Assembly (NCBI GenBank): GCA_013112585.1
Contig: JABFGH010000001.1
Coordinates: 124,001 to 188,000 of the forward strand
Direction of reading: 5' to 3'
Source of the DNA: Ignavibacteriota bacterium
GTDB taxonomy: Bacteria > Bacteroidota > Ignavibacteria > Ignavibacteriales > Melioribacteraceae
DNA length: 64,000 bases
A program made the position numbers and the translations under genes. A model generated the notes under the pieces. The model was not told the DNA's origin. It saw only the letters and a list, made by a program, of their open reading frames with translations, and did no database searches. Positions 52,259-62,078 of this stretch are shown in pieces. Every line of letters begins with the position of its first letter. Position 1 is the stretch's first letter.

Positions 52259-55200
52259 TAATAAAACGGAAACCTAAAAAAGTTTTAATACTCGGTTCAG
52301 GCGCACTTCAAATTGGTCAAGCGGGAGAGTTTGATTATTCCGGCAGTCAGGCAATCAAAGCCTTGAAGGAGGAGGGAGTTAAAACTGTACTTGTAAATCC
52401 TAACATAGCAACAATTCAAACATCTGAAAATCTTGCAGACCAGGTTTACTTTTTACCGGTTAAGGCTGAGTTTATTGAAAAGATTATCATTAAAGAACAG
52501 CCTGACGGCATACTGCTGAATGTCGGCGGGCAAACTGCACTTAATGCCGGAGTTGATTTATTCAAGCAGGGAATTTTAGCAAAGTATAATGTAAAAGTTT
52601 TGGGTACTCCAATCGAGAGCATTCAAAACACGGAGGATAGAGAATTATTTTCGCAGAAAGTTAAAGAGGTCGATCTAAAATCTGCAATTAGTAAAACGGT
52701 TACAAATGTTAATGACGCAATTGAAACCGCAAATAATATTGGATTTCCGGTAATGGTAAGAATTGCATATGCGCTCGGCGGACTCGGATCGGGTATCGTA
52801 AATAATGAAGAGGAACTAAGAGAGAAAGCCTCGCGAGCGTTTGCGTTTACTGATCAAATATTAATTGAAGAATCACTTTACGGATGGAAAGAAGTTGAGT
52901 ATGAAATTGTGCGGGATCAGTTTGATAACTGCATAACAGTTTGCAATATGGAAAATGTTGACCCGATGGGAATTCATACCGGGGACAGTGTAGTTGTGGC
53001 TCCTGTTCAAACATTAACCGCAACTGAAAATTTCAAACTTCGATCAATTGGGATTAAACTCATCCGCCATTTGGGAATAATCGGCGAGTGTAATATTCAA
53101 TACGCGCTTGATCCAAATTCCGAGGATTATAGGATTATTGAAGTTAACGCAAGACTTAGCCGTAGTTCCGCACTGGCTTCAAAAGCAACAGGATATCCGC
53201 TTGCATTTGTTGCTGTCAAATTATCGCTCGGCTACAACTTAAATGAAATTGTGAACACGGTAACAAAAGAAACTTCATCATGCTTTGAGCCGGCGCTTGA
53301 TTATGTTGTGATAAAATATCCGCGCTGGGATCTTCAAAAGTTTAAGCAGGTAAGCACACTTCTCGGATCCGAAATGAAGAGTGTCGGCGAAGTAATGTCA
53401 ATCGGGCGAAGCTTTGAAGAGGCATTGCAGAAATCAATACGAATGCTCGATATTGGGATGAATGGATTAGTGTTGAACGATCTTGCGGAAGTTGATCTCG
53501 AAGAGCAAATTGAAAAACCGAATGACAAGCGCCTGCTATATATTGCCGCCGCTATGGAAAGGGGAATGACAATTGACCGCATTCATGAACTATCAAAAAT
53601 TGATAAATGGTTTTTATACAAATTTAAAAATATAGTTGATACGAAAAATAGAATTACCAATTCTAATTTTGAAACGATTCCGATTGAGTTACTAAGTGAT
53701 GCCAAACGATGCGGATTTTCAGATAAGCAGCTGGGAATAATTTTTGGAAAAGAAGAATCCGTAGTAAGAGCAAAACGAAAAGAGGCAAACCTTATTCCTT
53801 ATGTAAAGCAGATTGATACCTTAGCTGCTGAATTTCCTTCTGAAACAAATTATTTGTATATGACTTACCATGCTGATGAAGATGATATAAAACTTGGTGA
53901 AGAAAATCAGATCATCGTTTTGGGAGGCGGGGCATATAGAATTGGCTCATCGGTAGAGTTTGACTGGTGCTGTGTTAACTCAGTTTTAACACTTGATAAG
54001 TTAAATTACAAACCGATCATGATAAACTATAATCCTGAAACAGTTAGCACAGACCATGATACTTGCCACAAACTTTATTTTGAAGAAATGTCGCTGGAAA
54101 GAGTTCTCGATATTTATGATAAAGAAAATCCAAAAGGTTTAATTGTTTCAATGGGCGGACAAATACCGAACAATCTTGCTTTAAAGCTGCACGTATATAA
54201 TGTAAATATTATTGGTACCTCTCCCACGCAGATTGATAATGCCGAGGATAGAAATAAATTTTCAAAAATACTTGATTCATTAAATATTGACCAGCCGGAT
54301 TGGAAAGAACTGACGGATTTAGATTCGGCTAAACAATTTGCGGCTGATGTTGGTTATCCGGTTTTGATAAGACCCAGCTATGTTTTAAGCGGTGCGGCAA
54401 TGAGCATCGTTCTAAATAATAAAGAACTTGAAGAGTATTTATCTAAAGCGTCTGAGATTAGTTCCGAGCATCCTGTAGTTATAAGTAAATTTATTACTGA
54501 TGCAAGGGAGATTGAAGTTGATGCAGTTTCTAATCAGGGTGAATTATTTTGCTATGCAATTTCAGAGCATGTTGAAAATGCAGGCGTTCATTCGGGTGAT
54601 GCCACAATTGTTTTACCGCCACAGAGAACATATTTAGAAACAATGAGACGTGTGAAAATTATAACTAAAAAAATTGCAAAAGCATTAGAGATTACCGGAC
54701 CGTTCAATATTCAATACATAGCTAAGGATAATGAGGTTAAGGTTATTGAATGTAATCTTCGTGCTTCAAGAAGTTTTCCCTTCGTATCAAAAGTATTGAA
54801 AGTAAATTTTATTGATGCCGCAGTAAAACTTATGCTGGGTGAGAGAGTCTCTGCCGTTGACAAGTCCTCCTTCGACCTTGATTATGTTGGAGTAAAAGCA
54901 TCTCAGTTTTCATTTACCCGATTAAAGGGTTCTGACCCTGTTACAGGAGTTGAGATGAGTTCAACCGGGGAAGTTGCCTGTCTTGGTGATGATTTTAATG
55001 AGGCATTTTTAAAAAGTATTCTCTCAATCGGGTTCCGATTGCCGAAGTATGGTGTTCTCCTTTCAACCGGCAGTCCGAGGAAAAAGGCTGAGTTTTTGGA
55101 AAGTTTGAAAGTGCTAAAAAATAAGGGCTTGAAGCTTTACGGCACAAGAGGCACTGCAAAATATTATAGTTCATTAGGAATTTTAGTTGAAGAATTAGAG

Positions 55201-55449
55201 CGACCATTATACAACAAGGAACCAAGCATTTTAACTTACTTACAGAATGGCTCGATTGATCTTGTAATTAATATTCCCAAATCTAATGAAAGTGATGAAC
55301 TAAATGATGACTATTTTATAAGAAGAAAAGCTGTTGATCTTAACATTCCTCTAATTACTAATATTCAAGTTGCCAACAGATTCGTGAAAGCTTTTGATCA
55401 TTACTCAACAGATACTTTAGAAATAAAAAGCTGGCAGGAATATAATTAA
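52255..55449 (+). CDS. carB: Carbamoyl phosphate synthase large subunit
   Basis: 1064 residues, full length. Two ATP-grasp halves (VLILGSGALQIGQAGEFDYS at the first; QIIVLGGGAYRIGSSVEFDW at the second), an oligomerisation domain between them and a C-terminal MGS-like allosteric domain (GLKLYGTRGTAKYYSSLGI). Conserved metal/nucleotide residues (EVNARLSRSSALASKATGYP) are present. It makes carbamoyl phosphate from bicarbonate, ammonia and two ATP. It is translationally coupled to carA. Confidence 0.96.
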   Translation: MIIKRKPKKVLILGSGALQIGQAGEFDYSGSQAIKALKEEGVKTVLVNPNIATIQTSENLADQVYFLPVKAEFIEKIIIKEQPDGILLNVGGQTALNAGVDLFKQGILAKYNVKVLGTPIESIQNTEDRELFSQKVKEVDLKSAISKTVTNVNDAIETANNIGFPVMVRIAYALGGLGSGIVNNEEELREKASRAFAFTDQILIEESLYGWKEVEYEIVRDQFDNCITVCNMENVDPMGIHTGDSVVVAPVQTLTATENFKLRSIGIKLIRHLGIIGECNIQYALDPNSEDYRIIEVNARLSRSSALASKATGYPLAFVAVKLSLGYNLNEIVNTVTKETSSCFEPALDYVVIKYPRWDLQKFKQVSTLLGSEMKSVGEVMSIGRSFEEALQKSIRMLDIGMNGLVLNDLAEVDLEEQIEKPNDKRLLYIAAAMERGMTIDRIHELSKIDKWFLYKFKNIVDTKNRITNSNFETIPIELLSDAKRCGFSDKQLGIIFGKEESVVRAKRKEANLIPYVKQIDTLAAEFPSETNYLYMTYHADEDDIKLGEENQIIVLGGGAYRIGSSVEFDWCCVNSVLTLDKLNYKPIMINYNPETVSTDHDTCHKLYFEEMSLERVLDIYDKENPKGLIVSMGGQIPNNLALKLHVYNVNIIGTSPTQIDNAEDRNKFSKILDSLNIDQPDWKELTDLDSAKQFAADVGYPVLIRPSYVLSGAAMSIVLNNKELEEYLSKASEISSEHPVVISKFITDAREIEVDAVSNQGELFCYAISEHVENAGVHSGDATIVLPPQRTYLETMRRVKIITKKIAKALEITGPFNIQYIAKDNEVKVIECNLRASRSFPFVSKVLKVNFIDAAVKLMLGERVSAVDKSSFDLDYVGVKASQFSFTRLKGSDPVTGVEMSSTGEVACLGDDFNEAFLKSILSIGFRLPKYGVLLSTGSPRKKAEFLESLKVLKNKGLKLYGTRGTAKYYSSLGILVEELERPLYNKEPSILTYLQNGSIDLVINIPKSNESDELNDDYFIRRKAVDLNIPLITNIQVANRFVKAFDHYSTDTLEIKSWQEYN

Positions 55450-55573
55450 GAAAGAAGATTATAATAAACTATAATTACAATTTGGCTTTCTTAAATATTC
55501 AAAAACCCTCCACCAGAAAACCTCATATCCTATTTGCCCTTGCGCACATTGCCTTCTAAGTTGATACAAAACA

Positions 55574-55603
55574 TTTGACAAGTAACGAAAAATCTTAGAT
55601 TTA
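55574..55603 (+). promoter_or_regulatory. Possible TTTG/TAnnTTT promoter for the lipoprotein genes
   Basis: TTTG (55574-55577) and TAGATTTA (55596-55603), spacing 18, lie 100 bases before the ATG at 55706. The last G of the -7 element is replaced by A, so this is weak. Confidence 0.35.
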
Positions 55604-55705
55604 GGTCAGGATTATTAACAAATACAGCGTAATTATTTCAAAAAAAAATTATGCGCTATAATTGTTAAATATAAAAATTCTTAAAACCCAAATTATTGGA
55701 AATTT

Positions 55706-56359
55706 ATGAAACATAATGCCTATCTAATTATTCTAGTGCTCGTATCAATTTTCGGTTGTTCAGAAAACCAGAACATTACATCACCAATCGTTGAATCATC
55801 ATTTGAAAAAGTAAACGATCCCGCAAATCCAAATCATTTAAATACGGAAAAAGCGACAATACTTTTAGACATTGAACCCCAATGGGTGCCGCTGCCATTG
55901 CCTGGTATTGGAAATCCGCAGGGACCTAATTATTTCGAAGTTTCAAAGATGATTTATAAGAATCGATTAAATCATTTATATGTTCAATACACGTATGAGG
56001 TAAATGAAAATGATTCTGTTAAACTGTCTGCAAAACTAACTTTCTTTCCGGGAGTAATAGAGCCTGACTCACTTCTAGTTACTGCAAAGATTGATACCAG
56101 AAATGGTACTTTAGTTTTTGAACCTCACACACAATTCAATTACTCAGTTTATTTAGATTACAAAATTGAAGGAATCGATACTGACGCACTATTGGATACT
56201 GATATTGATTTCGCTTACGGCGGAGCAGATGGTGTTCTTGAATATATCAATTATATGTTCTTAAATATTGACCCCGATGAAAACTCACTTTACATGTTTG
56301 CAGGAAGGCTTCAGCATTTTTCCAGATATGGATTTGTAAGACGAAATGTGAATCACTAA
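55706..56359 (+). CDS. Secreted lipoprotein, unknown (sister of the next gene)
   Basis: 217 residues. Lipoprotein signal with lipobox IFGC (Cys18) in MKHNAYLIILVLVSIFGC. The mature part is beta-rich and ends HFSRYGFVRRNVNH. It is clearly paralogous to the protein at 56416 (shared layout NQ-ITSPI, LLDIEP-W, LxFxPG, LxxKIxGxD and the C-terminal HFSRYGFVRRNV). I do not recognise the family. A surface or periplasmic structural role is likely. Confidence 0.75.
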   Translation: MKHNAYLIILVLVSIFGCSENQNITSPIVESSFEKVNDPANPNHLNTEKATILLDIEPQWVPLPLPGIGNPQGPNYFEVSKMIYKNRLNHLYVQYTYEVNENDSVKLSAKLTFFPGVIEPDSLLVTAKIDTRNGTLVFEPHTQFNYSVYLDYKIEGIDTDALLDTDIDFAYGGADGVLEYINYMFLNIDPDENSLYMFAGRLQHFSRYGFVRRNVNH

Positions 56360-56415
56360 TATTATAATTATTCTGTTCGATTATACTATGTATAGACGAT
56401 CATAAAGGAAATATT

Positions 56416-57060
56416 TTGAAAACTGTATTAAAGTATTTATCATTCGCTTTAATTCTCCTAATTGGATGCTCAGAGAATCAACAGATTAATTCTCCGATTG
56501 ATAACAATTCTAATTTGAAGTCAACAAATCCGAATGTTCCGGGTTATATGGAAACTCAATCTGCAGTTTTATTAGATGTAGAACCTGATTGGATAAATAT
56601 GCCTTCTGCAAATTCGTCCACTCAAAGTTCAACATTTTACAAATCTCAAATGGTTTATAATGACTCTGCAAATAACATAATTATTGATACATTTTACTTA
56701 GGTGGAATGCACGATACTGTTGAATTCAAATTCAAACTAAAATTCATGCCGGGAGATTTGCCGCAAGACTCAATGTTTGTAACTGTTGAATTGGATATTG
56801 AAAATGGAACATTGAAATTTGGACCGGCTGCAGTTTTTAATAGTCCAGCAAGATTAGATTATAAGATAAAGGGATTAGATTTTTCAGTTATGGATCCATA
56901 TAAGCTAAGATTTATTTATGCTTGTGATAATGGTATTATTGAACCAGTCGTATGTGAGAAATATGAGATAAAAGAATCCGACGGCAGTATTCAAATGTGG
57001 AAAGGGGAAATACCCCATTTTTCACGATATGGTTTTGTTAGAAGAAACGTAGGATATTAA
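56416..57060 (+). CDS. Secreted lipoprotein, unknown (sister of the previous gene)
   Basis: 214 residues, starting at TTG 56416 with AAGGAA upstream. Lipobox LIGC near residue 18. Aligns along its length with the 55706 protein, about a third identical by eye, and has the same end HFSRYGFVRRNVGY. A tandem duplication is the simplest origin. It is followed after 24 bases by a TPR protein. Confidence 0.75.
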   Translation: MKTVLKYLSFALILLIGCSENQQINSPIDNNSNLKSTNPNVPGYMETQSAVLLDVEPDWINMPSANSSTQSSTFYKSQMVYNDSANNIIIDTFYLGGMHDTVEFKFKLKFMPGDLPQDSMFVTVELDIENGTLKFGPAAVFNSPARLDYKIKGLDFSVMDPYKLRFIYACDNGIIEPVVCEKYEIKESDGSIQMWKGEIPHFSRYGFVRRNVGY

Positions 57061-57084
57061 AATTTGGTAATAAAAAATATTTAG

Positions 57085-58338
57085 ATGTCAAGAGATAAAA
57101 ATCATATTGCAATAATTAGATTCCTAAAAAATGAATTAGGCGATTTATTCATTGGGGTTAAAAAGAAAAATCTGCTCAAAGAAATTGATGAGTTTAATAA
57201 AATATTAAGCCGAAAAGAAAATGCTGAACGAACTTCTGAATTAAATCTTTTCTATAATTCAGTAAAGTATAGGCGGGCTGTTGAGAGCTTACTGACTTCT
57301 ATAAAAACAAATCTTACCCCTAAAGAATACTCGAAATTTGTAGTAAAATTTGCAAAATATGCTTTTGAACAAAATGAACCGAAATTGGCGATTGATTTAT
57401 GTTATAAAATCATCACACGGGGTTTCGGAAGTTCAAAAAATTTAAAGCTTAGAGCTGAAGCATATTTAATATTATCCGATTCGTTTTTAAATCAAGCCTA
57501 CTGGGAAGAAAGTTTAAGCTATTTAAAGTTGGCTGAAATAATTTATAAAACTAATAATGATAACCTTGGCTTATTTGAATGTTATAATAGAGCCGGAATT
57601 ATAGATGCCGAGCGAGGTAATATTAAAAAAGCTTCTAAAAAATTTGAAAAAGCATTAAAATTATTAAAACCGAAAAAGAATCAAGACGAGACACAAAAGA
57701 TAAAAGTCAACCTGGGCATTATTTATACAATACTCGATAAAGATGATAAGGCTGAAAAATATTTGAGCAAAAGTTTGAATCACTTTATTGAAAAGAAGGA
57801 TACAGTCAATACTGCATTGGCTTATCATAATTTAGGAATGCACTATTATCGAAATGGAAAAATAGACGAATCACAAAAAAATTATAATCGAAGCTTATCC
57901 ATTTCAACTAGAAATAATTTTATGATGCCGAGATGTATTACATTGATTAGTAAAGCTCAATTGGCATTATCAAAAAATTCATTTGCTGCAGCAAGCAGAT
58001 TTGCACTTCAAGGATTAAATTTAGCCATTAAAATAAATGATCAATTATCGCAAGCTGAGTTCTACAAAATCAATGGAAGTCTTCATACAGTTAAAAAGAA
58101 TTATAAGCTTGCAGAAAATAATTTTAAAATAAGCCTTCGTATTAATAAGGAATTGAACAGTTACTTAAATTACTCGGAAACAGCTATTGAATTAGGTAAA
58201 CTTTATGCTGAATTAAATGATATAGAAAACGCTAAGCATTACTTAAGTTTAGCTAAATTATTTTACGAGAAAAATAATATAAAACGAGAATTAGAAATAA
58301 TTAAAAAAATCGAAAATAATCTTTCTACTTCTTCGTAA
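57085..58338 (+). CDS. Tetratricopeptide repeat protein
   Basis: 417 residues with no signal peptide. From about residue 90 onward there are eight or nine helix-turn-helix TPR units (for example AYLILSDSFLNQAYWEESLS, NTALAYHNLGMHYYRNGKID). The N-terminal 80 residues are Lys/Glu-rich helices. Probably a scaffold; the output domain, if any, is absent. Its 3' end overlaps the convergent aspartase gene by 14 bases. Confidence 0.8.
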   Translation: MSRDKNHIAIIRFLKNELGDLFIGVKKKNLLKEIDEFNKILSRKENAERTSELNLFYNSVKYRRAVESLLTSIKTNLTPKEYSKFVVKFAKYAFEQNEPKLAIDLCYKIITRGFGSSKNLKLRAEAYLILSDSFLNQAYWEESLSYLKLAEIIYKTNNDNLGLFECYNRAGIIDAERGNIKKASKKFEKALKLLKPKKNQDETQKIKVNLGIIYTILDKDDKAEKYLSKSLNHFIEKKDTVNTALAYHNLGMHYYRNGKIDESQKNYNRSLSISTRNNFMMPRCITLISKAQLALSKNSFAAASRFALQGLNLAIKINDQLSQAEFYKINGSLHTVKKNYKLAENNFKISLRINKELNSYLNYSETAIELGKLYAELNDIENAKHYLSLAKLFYEKNNIKRELEIIKKIENNLSTSS

Positions 58339-60199
58339 ACTTTCTCGGCTTGATCATTTCTTCCGGTGATAACACTTTATCTAGTTCTTCTTTCGACATT
58401 AGATTATTTTCAAGTACCAGCTCATACACCCCCCGGTTATTCTTAAGTGCATCTTTTGCAAGCTGTGTTGAAACTTCATAACCTAAATATGGATTTAGCG
58501 CAGTTACAATTCCAATACTATTAACAACTAATTCTCTGCATCGTTCTTCATTAGCTGTAATACCATCAATGCAGCGGAACCTCAATGTATTCATTCCGTT
58601 CTTAAGTATTTCTATTGAATCGAAAATTGAGTGAACTATAATCGGCTCCATTACGTTTAACTGCAATTGTCCGGCTTCGGCTCCCAGCGTAACGGTTAAA
58701 TCGTTACCAATAACTTTAAATGCAATTTGATTTACAACTTCGGGTATAACCGGATTTACCTTGCCTGGCATTATTGATGAACCGGGCTGCATTGCAGGCA
58801 AGTTAATTTCATTTATACCGGTTCGCGGTCCGGATGATAGTAAACGTAAATCATTTGCCATTTTAGAAAGTTTAACGGCTAATCTTTTTATCGCTGATGA
58901 GTACATTACAAATGCACCGGTATCCTGAGTTGCTTCAACTAAGTTTGCTGCAAGTTTTATATCATAGCCGGTAATCTGCTGTAAGTGCTTAACACATTTT
59001 GGCGAATAATCAGGATCAGAATTAATTCCCGTACCAATTGCAGTTGCTCCCATGTTAACTTCTAAAAACAACTTTGAATTTTGTTCTAATCTCTCAATTT
59101 CCTCTTCAAATGTACAAGCATACGCCTCAAATTCCTGTCCTAATGTCATTGGCACCGCATCTTGAAGTTGTGTGCGTCCCATCTTTAAAACAGACTTAAA
59201 TTCTTCCGATTTATTTCTTAGTGATTCGATCATACCTTGTAAAACTTCAACTAATTTTTGATTGGCTTTAATTATTGCAATTTTAATCGAAGTTGGATAA
59301 GCATCATTTGTTGATTGGGAGAGATTTACGTGATTGTTGGGATGGCAGTATTTATATTCACCTTTTTCATAACCTAAAATTTCCAATGCTCTATTGGCAA
59401 TAACTTCGTTAGCATTCATGTTGCTCGATGTGCCTGCTCCTCCTTGAATCATATCTACAACAAAATGAGTATGAAATTTTCCATTTATAATTTCATTACA
59501 TGCCTGGGTAATTGCTTCGGTTATCGGTTTTGAAAGAAGACCAAGTTCATAATTTGCTTTGGCTGCAGCCATTTTTACCATTGCTAATGATTCAATAATT
59601 GCCGGATAAAAGCTGAGTGTAACCCCGCTTATATTAAAATTTTCTAAGGCTCTTAATGTTTGAATACCGTAATAATATTCGTGAGGAACATCCCTTTCAC
59701 CTATTAAGTCATGTTCTCTTCTCGTTCTGCCTGACTGATATTGCGATGCAACATTTATGGTACGTGTATTTGCCTGCTGCATTCTTCTGGAAATTACTCT
59801 CGCTATATGTGATAAAACATTTCCGGCAATATCACCATGATCTTTTATTAGTTTATGAAAATCAGTTTTGTTTAAAAGAAATGCGGTAGTTTTTATTGTT
59901 GAGCGGGCAGATGTTGAATGGGGTGAATCATCCATTAAAGAACCTTCACCTAAAAAATCGTATTTACTGAAAAATGTTAATCTCTTTTCTTCGCCGAAGG
60001 GAGTCTTCTTAAAGAGTTCAACTTCGCCATCGAAAATTATATAAAGGTTTTTCCTTGGATTGTTTTCAGAAAAGATAAGAGCATTTGCATCAAACTCCTT
60101 AACGGTTAAACTATCGGCTAATAATTTATTTTGTTTTTCATTTAAACCTTTGAACAGCTCAATCTTTTTAATAAACTCTTGAATTATTTCCGGTTTCAT
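58325..60199 (-). CDS. aspA: Aspartate ammonia-lyase fused to a cyclic-nucleotide-binding domain
   Basis: 624 residues. Residues 1-145 are a cNMP-binding domain (LFKGLNEKQNKLLADSL, DGEVELFKKTPFGE, DFLGEGSLMDDSPHSTSARS). Residues 160-624 are a complete aspartase (RREHDLIGERDVPHEYYYGI, GGAGTSSNMNANEV, and GSSIMPGKVNPVIPE near 473-487). Normal aspartase is about 470 residues. The enzyme interconverts aspartate with fumarate and ammonia. The fusion suggests allosteric control by cAMP, cGMP or a related ligand. The extra domain has the PBC-type Gly-Glu-x-Ser pattern but not the usual R-T/S-A order seen in all CRP proteins, so ligand is open. Confidence 0.93.
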   Translation of the reverse strand: MKPEIIQEFIKKIELFKGLNEKQNKLLADSLTVKEFDANALIFSENNPRKNLYIIFDGEVELFKKTPFGEEKRLTFFSKYDFLGEGSLMDDSPHSTSARSTIKTTAFLLNKTDFHKLIKDHGDIAGNVLSHIARVISRRMQQANTRTINVASQYQSGRTRREHDLIGERDVPHEYYYGIQTLRALENFNISGVTLSFYPAIIESLAMVKMAAAKANYELGLLSKPITEAITQACNEIINGKFHTHFVVDMIQGGAGTSSNMNANEVIANRALEILGYEKGEYKYCHPNNHVNLSQSTNDAYPTSIKIAIIKANQKLVEVLQGMIESLRNKSEEFKSVLKMGRTQLQDAVPMTLGQEFEAYACTFEEEIERLEQNSKLFLEVNMGATAIGTGINSDPDYSPKCVKHLQQITGYDIKLAANLVEATQDTGAFVMYSSAIKRLAVKLSKMANDLRLLSSGPRTGINEINLPAMQPGSSIMPGKVNPVIPEVVNQIAFKVIGNDLTVTLGAEAGQLQLNVMEPIIVHSIFDSIEILKNGMNTLRFRCIDGITANEERCRELVVNSIGIVTALNPYLGYEVSTQLAKDALKNNRGVYELVLENNLMSKEELDKVLSPEEMIKPRKFTKK

Positions 60200-60572
60200 C
60201 TTGGTGCTCCATCTATAATAATTAAATAGAAAAATTATAAATTCAATTTAATTAAAATTTGATTCTGTTTGAAGCTCACCCGGGAATAAAGAGTAAAGAT
60301 TTTATTTATTAAATAAATTTGAAATTGTTATTAGCAGCAGTATAAGCAATTGATTAAAGGTAATGGAAATTTGAAATCATCAATAATAATTTATCAATAA
60401 TAAATTAAAACTCTTTCCAAAGATCCTATCTTCAAGAGGCGAAGATATGATCTTGTTTAGTTCAAGATGGAAACTCTGGAAGAGATTAGATCTTTGGAAA
60501 TCATTGGCGGCAGCGTTGGATAAGGAAACAAGAATATCCAACGAAAAAATAATTGCAAACAGAGATAAGAAT
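60200..60572. other. Intergenic region with an imperfect long hairpin
   Basis: CCAAAGATC (near 60418) and GATCTTTGG (near 60488) are complementary and bracket GATC-rich sequence with further partial pairing (TATCTTC/GAAGATA). It may hold the end signal of the redoxin operon or the promoter of aspA, both on the minus strand. No clean promoter or T-run could be assigned. Confidence 0.4.
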
Positions 60573-61178
60573 TTAATATTTAACAGAACATCCATAAGGT
60601 GCTGATACTTGTGTCTGAACCGGCATATCATCTAACAGATAATCTAATCCTTCAGCCACATAGTTAACTGCTTTTTCAATATCCTCAACGTCAGTTGATT
60701 TTATATCATCAATTCCGCCTGCATAAACTAAAATTCCTTCTTCGTCAATTATATACATATGCGGCGTTGTTTTGGCTCCATATGCTTGTCCAACTTCACC
60801 GGATTCGTCAATTAAATAAGCGGTTTGAGCAGTGTTTAATTCATCAAGTTCAGCGTTAATTTCTTCGTTAGTTAAATTGCCCTGTTTACCCGGAGCGGAT
60901 GAACATATTAACAACCAGATAATTCCTTTTCCGGTATATTTGTTTTGCAGGTTTTGCATGTTCCCGCTTTTGTAATGTTTTTGAACAAACGGACAGCCGA
61001 AATTTATCCATTCTAAAACAATAATTTTTCCTTCAAAATCACTTAGTGAATGCTCATCACCGTTACTATCAACGAGTGTAAATCCGGGTGCTGATCTGTT
61101 TATTTCGGCATCAGATGCTGATAAAGATAAGTATAGCGCAAAACTAAGCAGTACCGATAATGCAATAAATCTTTTCAT
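60573..61178 (-). CDS. Exported redoxin (AhpC/TSA-thioredoxin fold)
   Basis: 201 residues with a Sec signal (MKRFIALSVLLSFALYLSLS). The redoxin core has WINFGCPFVQKHYKSGNMQN, i.e. one catalytic Cys with Pro-Phe instead of the thioredoxin CxxC, and YGAKTTPHMYIIDEEGILVY. The C terminus ends in APYGCSVKY, giving a second Cys that is typical for this subfamily. Periplasmic thiol peroxidase or disulfide reductant. It is 11 bases after the DsbD-alpha-like gene on the same strand, so they probably act together. Confidence 0.85.
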   Translation of the reverse strand: MKRFIALSVLLSFALYLSLSASDAEINRSAPGFTLVDSNGDEHSLSDFEGKIIVLEWINFGCPFVQKHYKSGNMQNLQNKYTGKGIIWLLICSSAPGKQGNLTNEEINAELDELNTAQTAYLIDESGEVGQAYGAKTTPHMYIIDEEGILVYAGGIDDIKSTDVEDIEKAVNYVAEGLDYLLDDMPVQTQVSAPYGCSVKY

Positions 61179-61189
61179 TTTAATCCTTT

Positions 61190-62029
61190 CTAATTATTTA
61201 TAATTGAATTTAATTCTAAACTTTTCCTCTGCTTACCTTTTTCCCAGCTTTCAGTAATTACCAGAATGCCGTTTAGTTCTGCAGGGTCTGCTATTCTAAA
61301 ATTATTGAGTTCTACAGATAATTCAAATCCATTTTCATTTGTTTTAAAATTTTGATCTGCTGAATGATTAAAAGTAATATCGTTATAAGGATAAAAGAAA
61401 ACTTGATAATCTGCCGCATCAAACCAGTTAGGCTTTAACCCTAGAATAATGACCTTTGAGTTATAAAGTCGAGAATAAATTTCCCAATCAGATTTATAAA
61501 TTGGAATATTTTTTAATTGATCAACAAAAAAATTATTCATAGGAGCGTCTTGTGGTTTTGAATTATCAATGTTTATTGTTTTTGATAAATCAGCACTGCC
61601 GGGCAGGCAAGCCTTTTTGCATTCCAGCCAATTAACTTTGGCTTTTATCACAATGCTGTCTCTCTCTATTTTATCCGGGGCGGTTACTTCAGCAAACAAA
61701 ATTACTTTATTTTCATAAATATAGGTAGCTGAATTTCCTTCAATCAGAATTTGGGGATAAGGGTAAAATGTTTTAGATACTTTAAACCCTTCAGGTAATT
61801 GCCAACTGATTGTTGTCGGCAGTCCCGAATCACCGGAATTACGCCAGTAGATGTGCCAGTTGTTCAGCATCTCAAATTCTGCTGCAATCCAAAAAGACTC
61901 GCCCGGATGAATATCAATTGAAGAAGTAATTAATTTTACCTTAACATTCTCGGAACTCTGAGCTTCAATTGTAAATATGTTAGCAGTAAATAGTATGACT
62001 ATTAAAAATATTGTTAGTTTAATCTGCAT
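61190..62029 (-). CDS. DsbD N-terminal (alpha) domain-like periplasmic protein
   Basis: 279 residues with a signal peptide (MQIKLTIFLIVILFTANIFT). The mature part has the DsbD-alpha pattern, WHIYWRNSGDSGLPTTISW and WLECKKACLPGSADLSKTI; in this motif two Cys residues (CKKAC) are the redox pair. The membrane and thioredoxin (gamma) domains of full DsbD are missing. It could receive electrons from a separate CcdA/DsbD-beta and pass them to the redoxin encoded next to it. Confidence 0.82.
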   Translation of the reverse strand: MQIKLTIFLIVILFTANIFTIEAQSSENVKVKLITSSIDIHPGESFWIAAEFEMLNNWHIYWRNSGDSGLPTTISWQLPEGFKVSKTFYPYPQILIEGNSATYIYENKVILFAEVTAPDKIERDSIVIKAKVNWLECKKACLPGSADLSKTINIDNSKPQDAPMNNFFVDQLKNIPIYKSDWEIYSRLYNSKVIILGLKPNWFDAADYQVFFYPYNDITFNHSADQNFKTNENGFELSVELNNFRIADPAELNGILVITESWEKGKQRKSLELNSIINN

Positions 62030-62078
62030 TATAAAATCAAAATAATTTTTTGGGTATAATAAAAATTAAGAATAAAAT

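Noticed and set aside
60380..60595. Minus-strand 71-codon frame with a signal-like hydrophobic start
   Set aside because: A leader-like segment (NIKFLSLFAIIFSLDILVSL) and possible AxA cleavage site are visible. But the ATG is inside the redoxin gene end, without a ribosome site, and the rest overlaps the imperfect hairpin. It might be a small secreted protein, but support is too weak.
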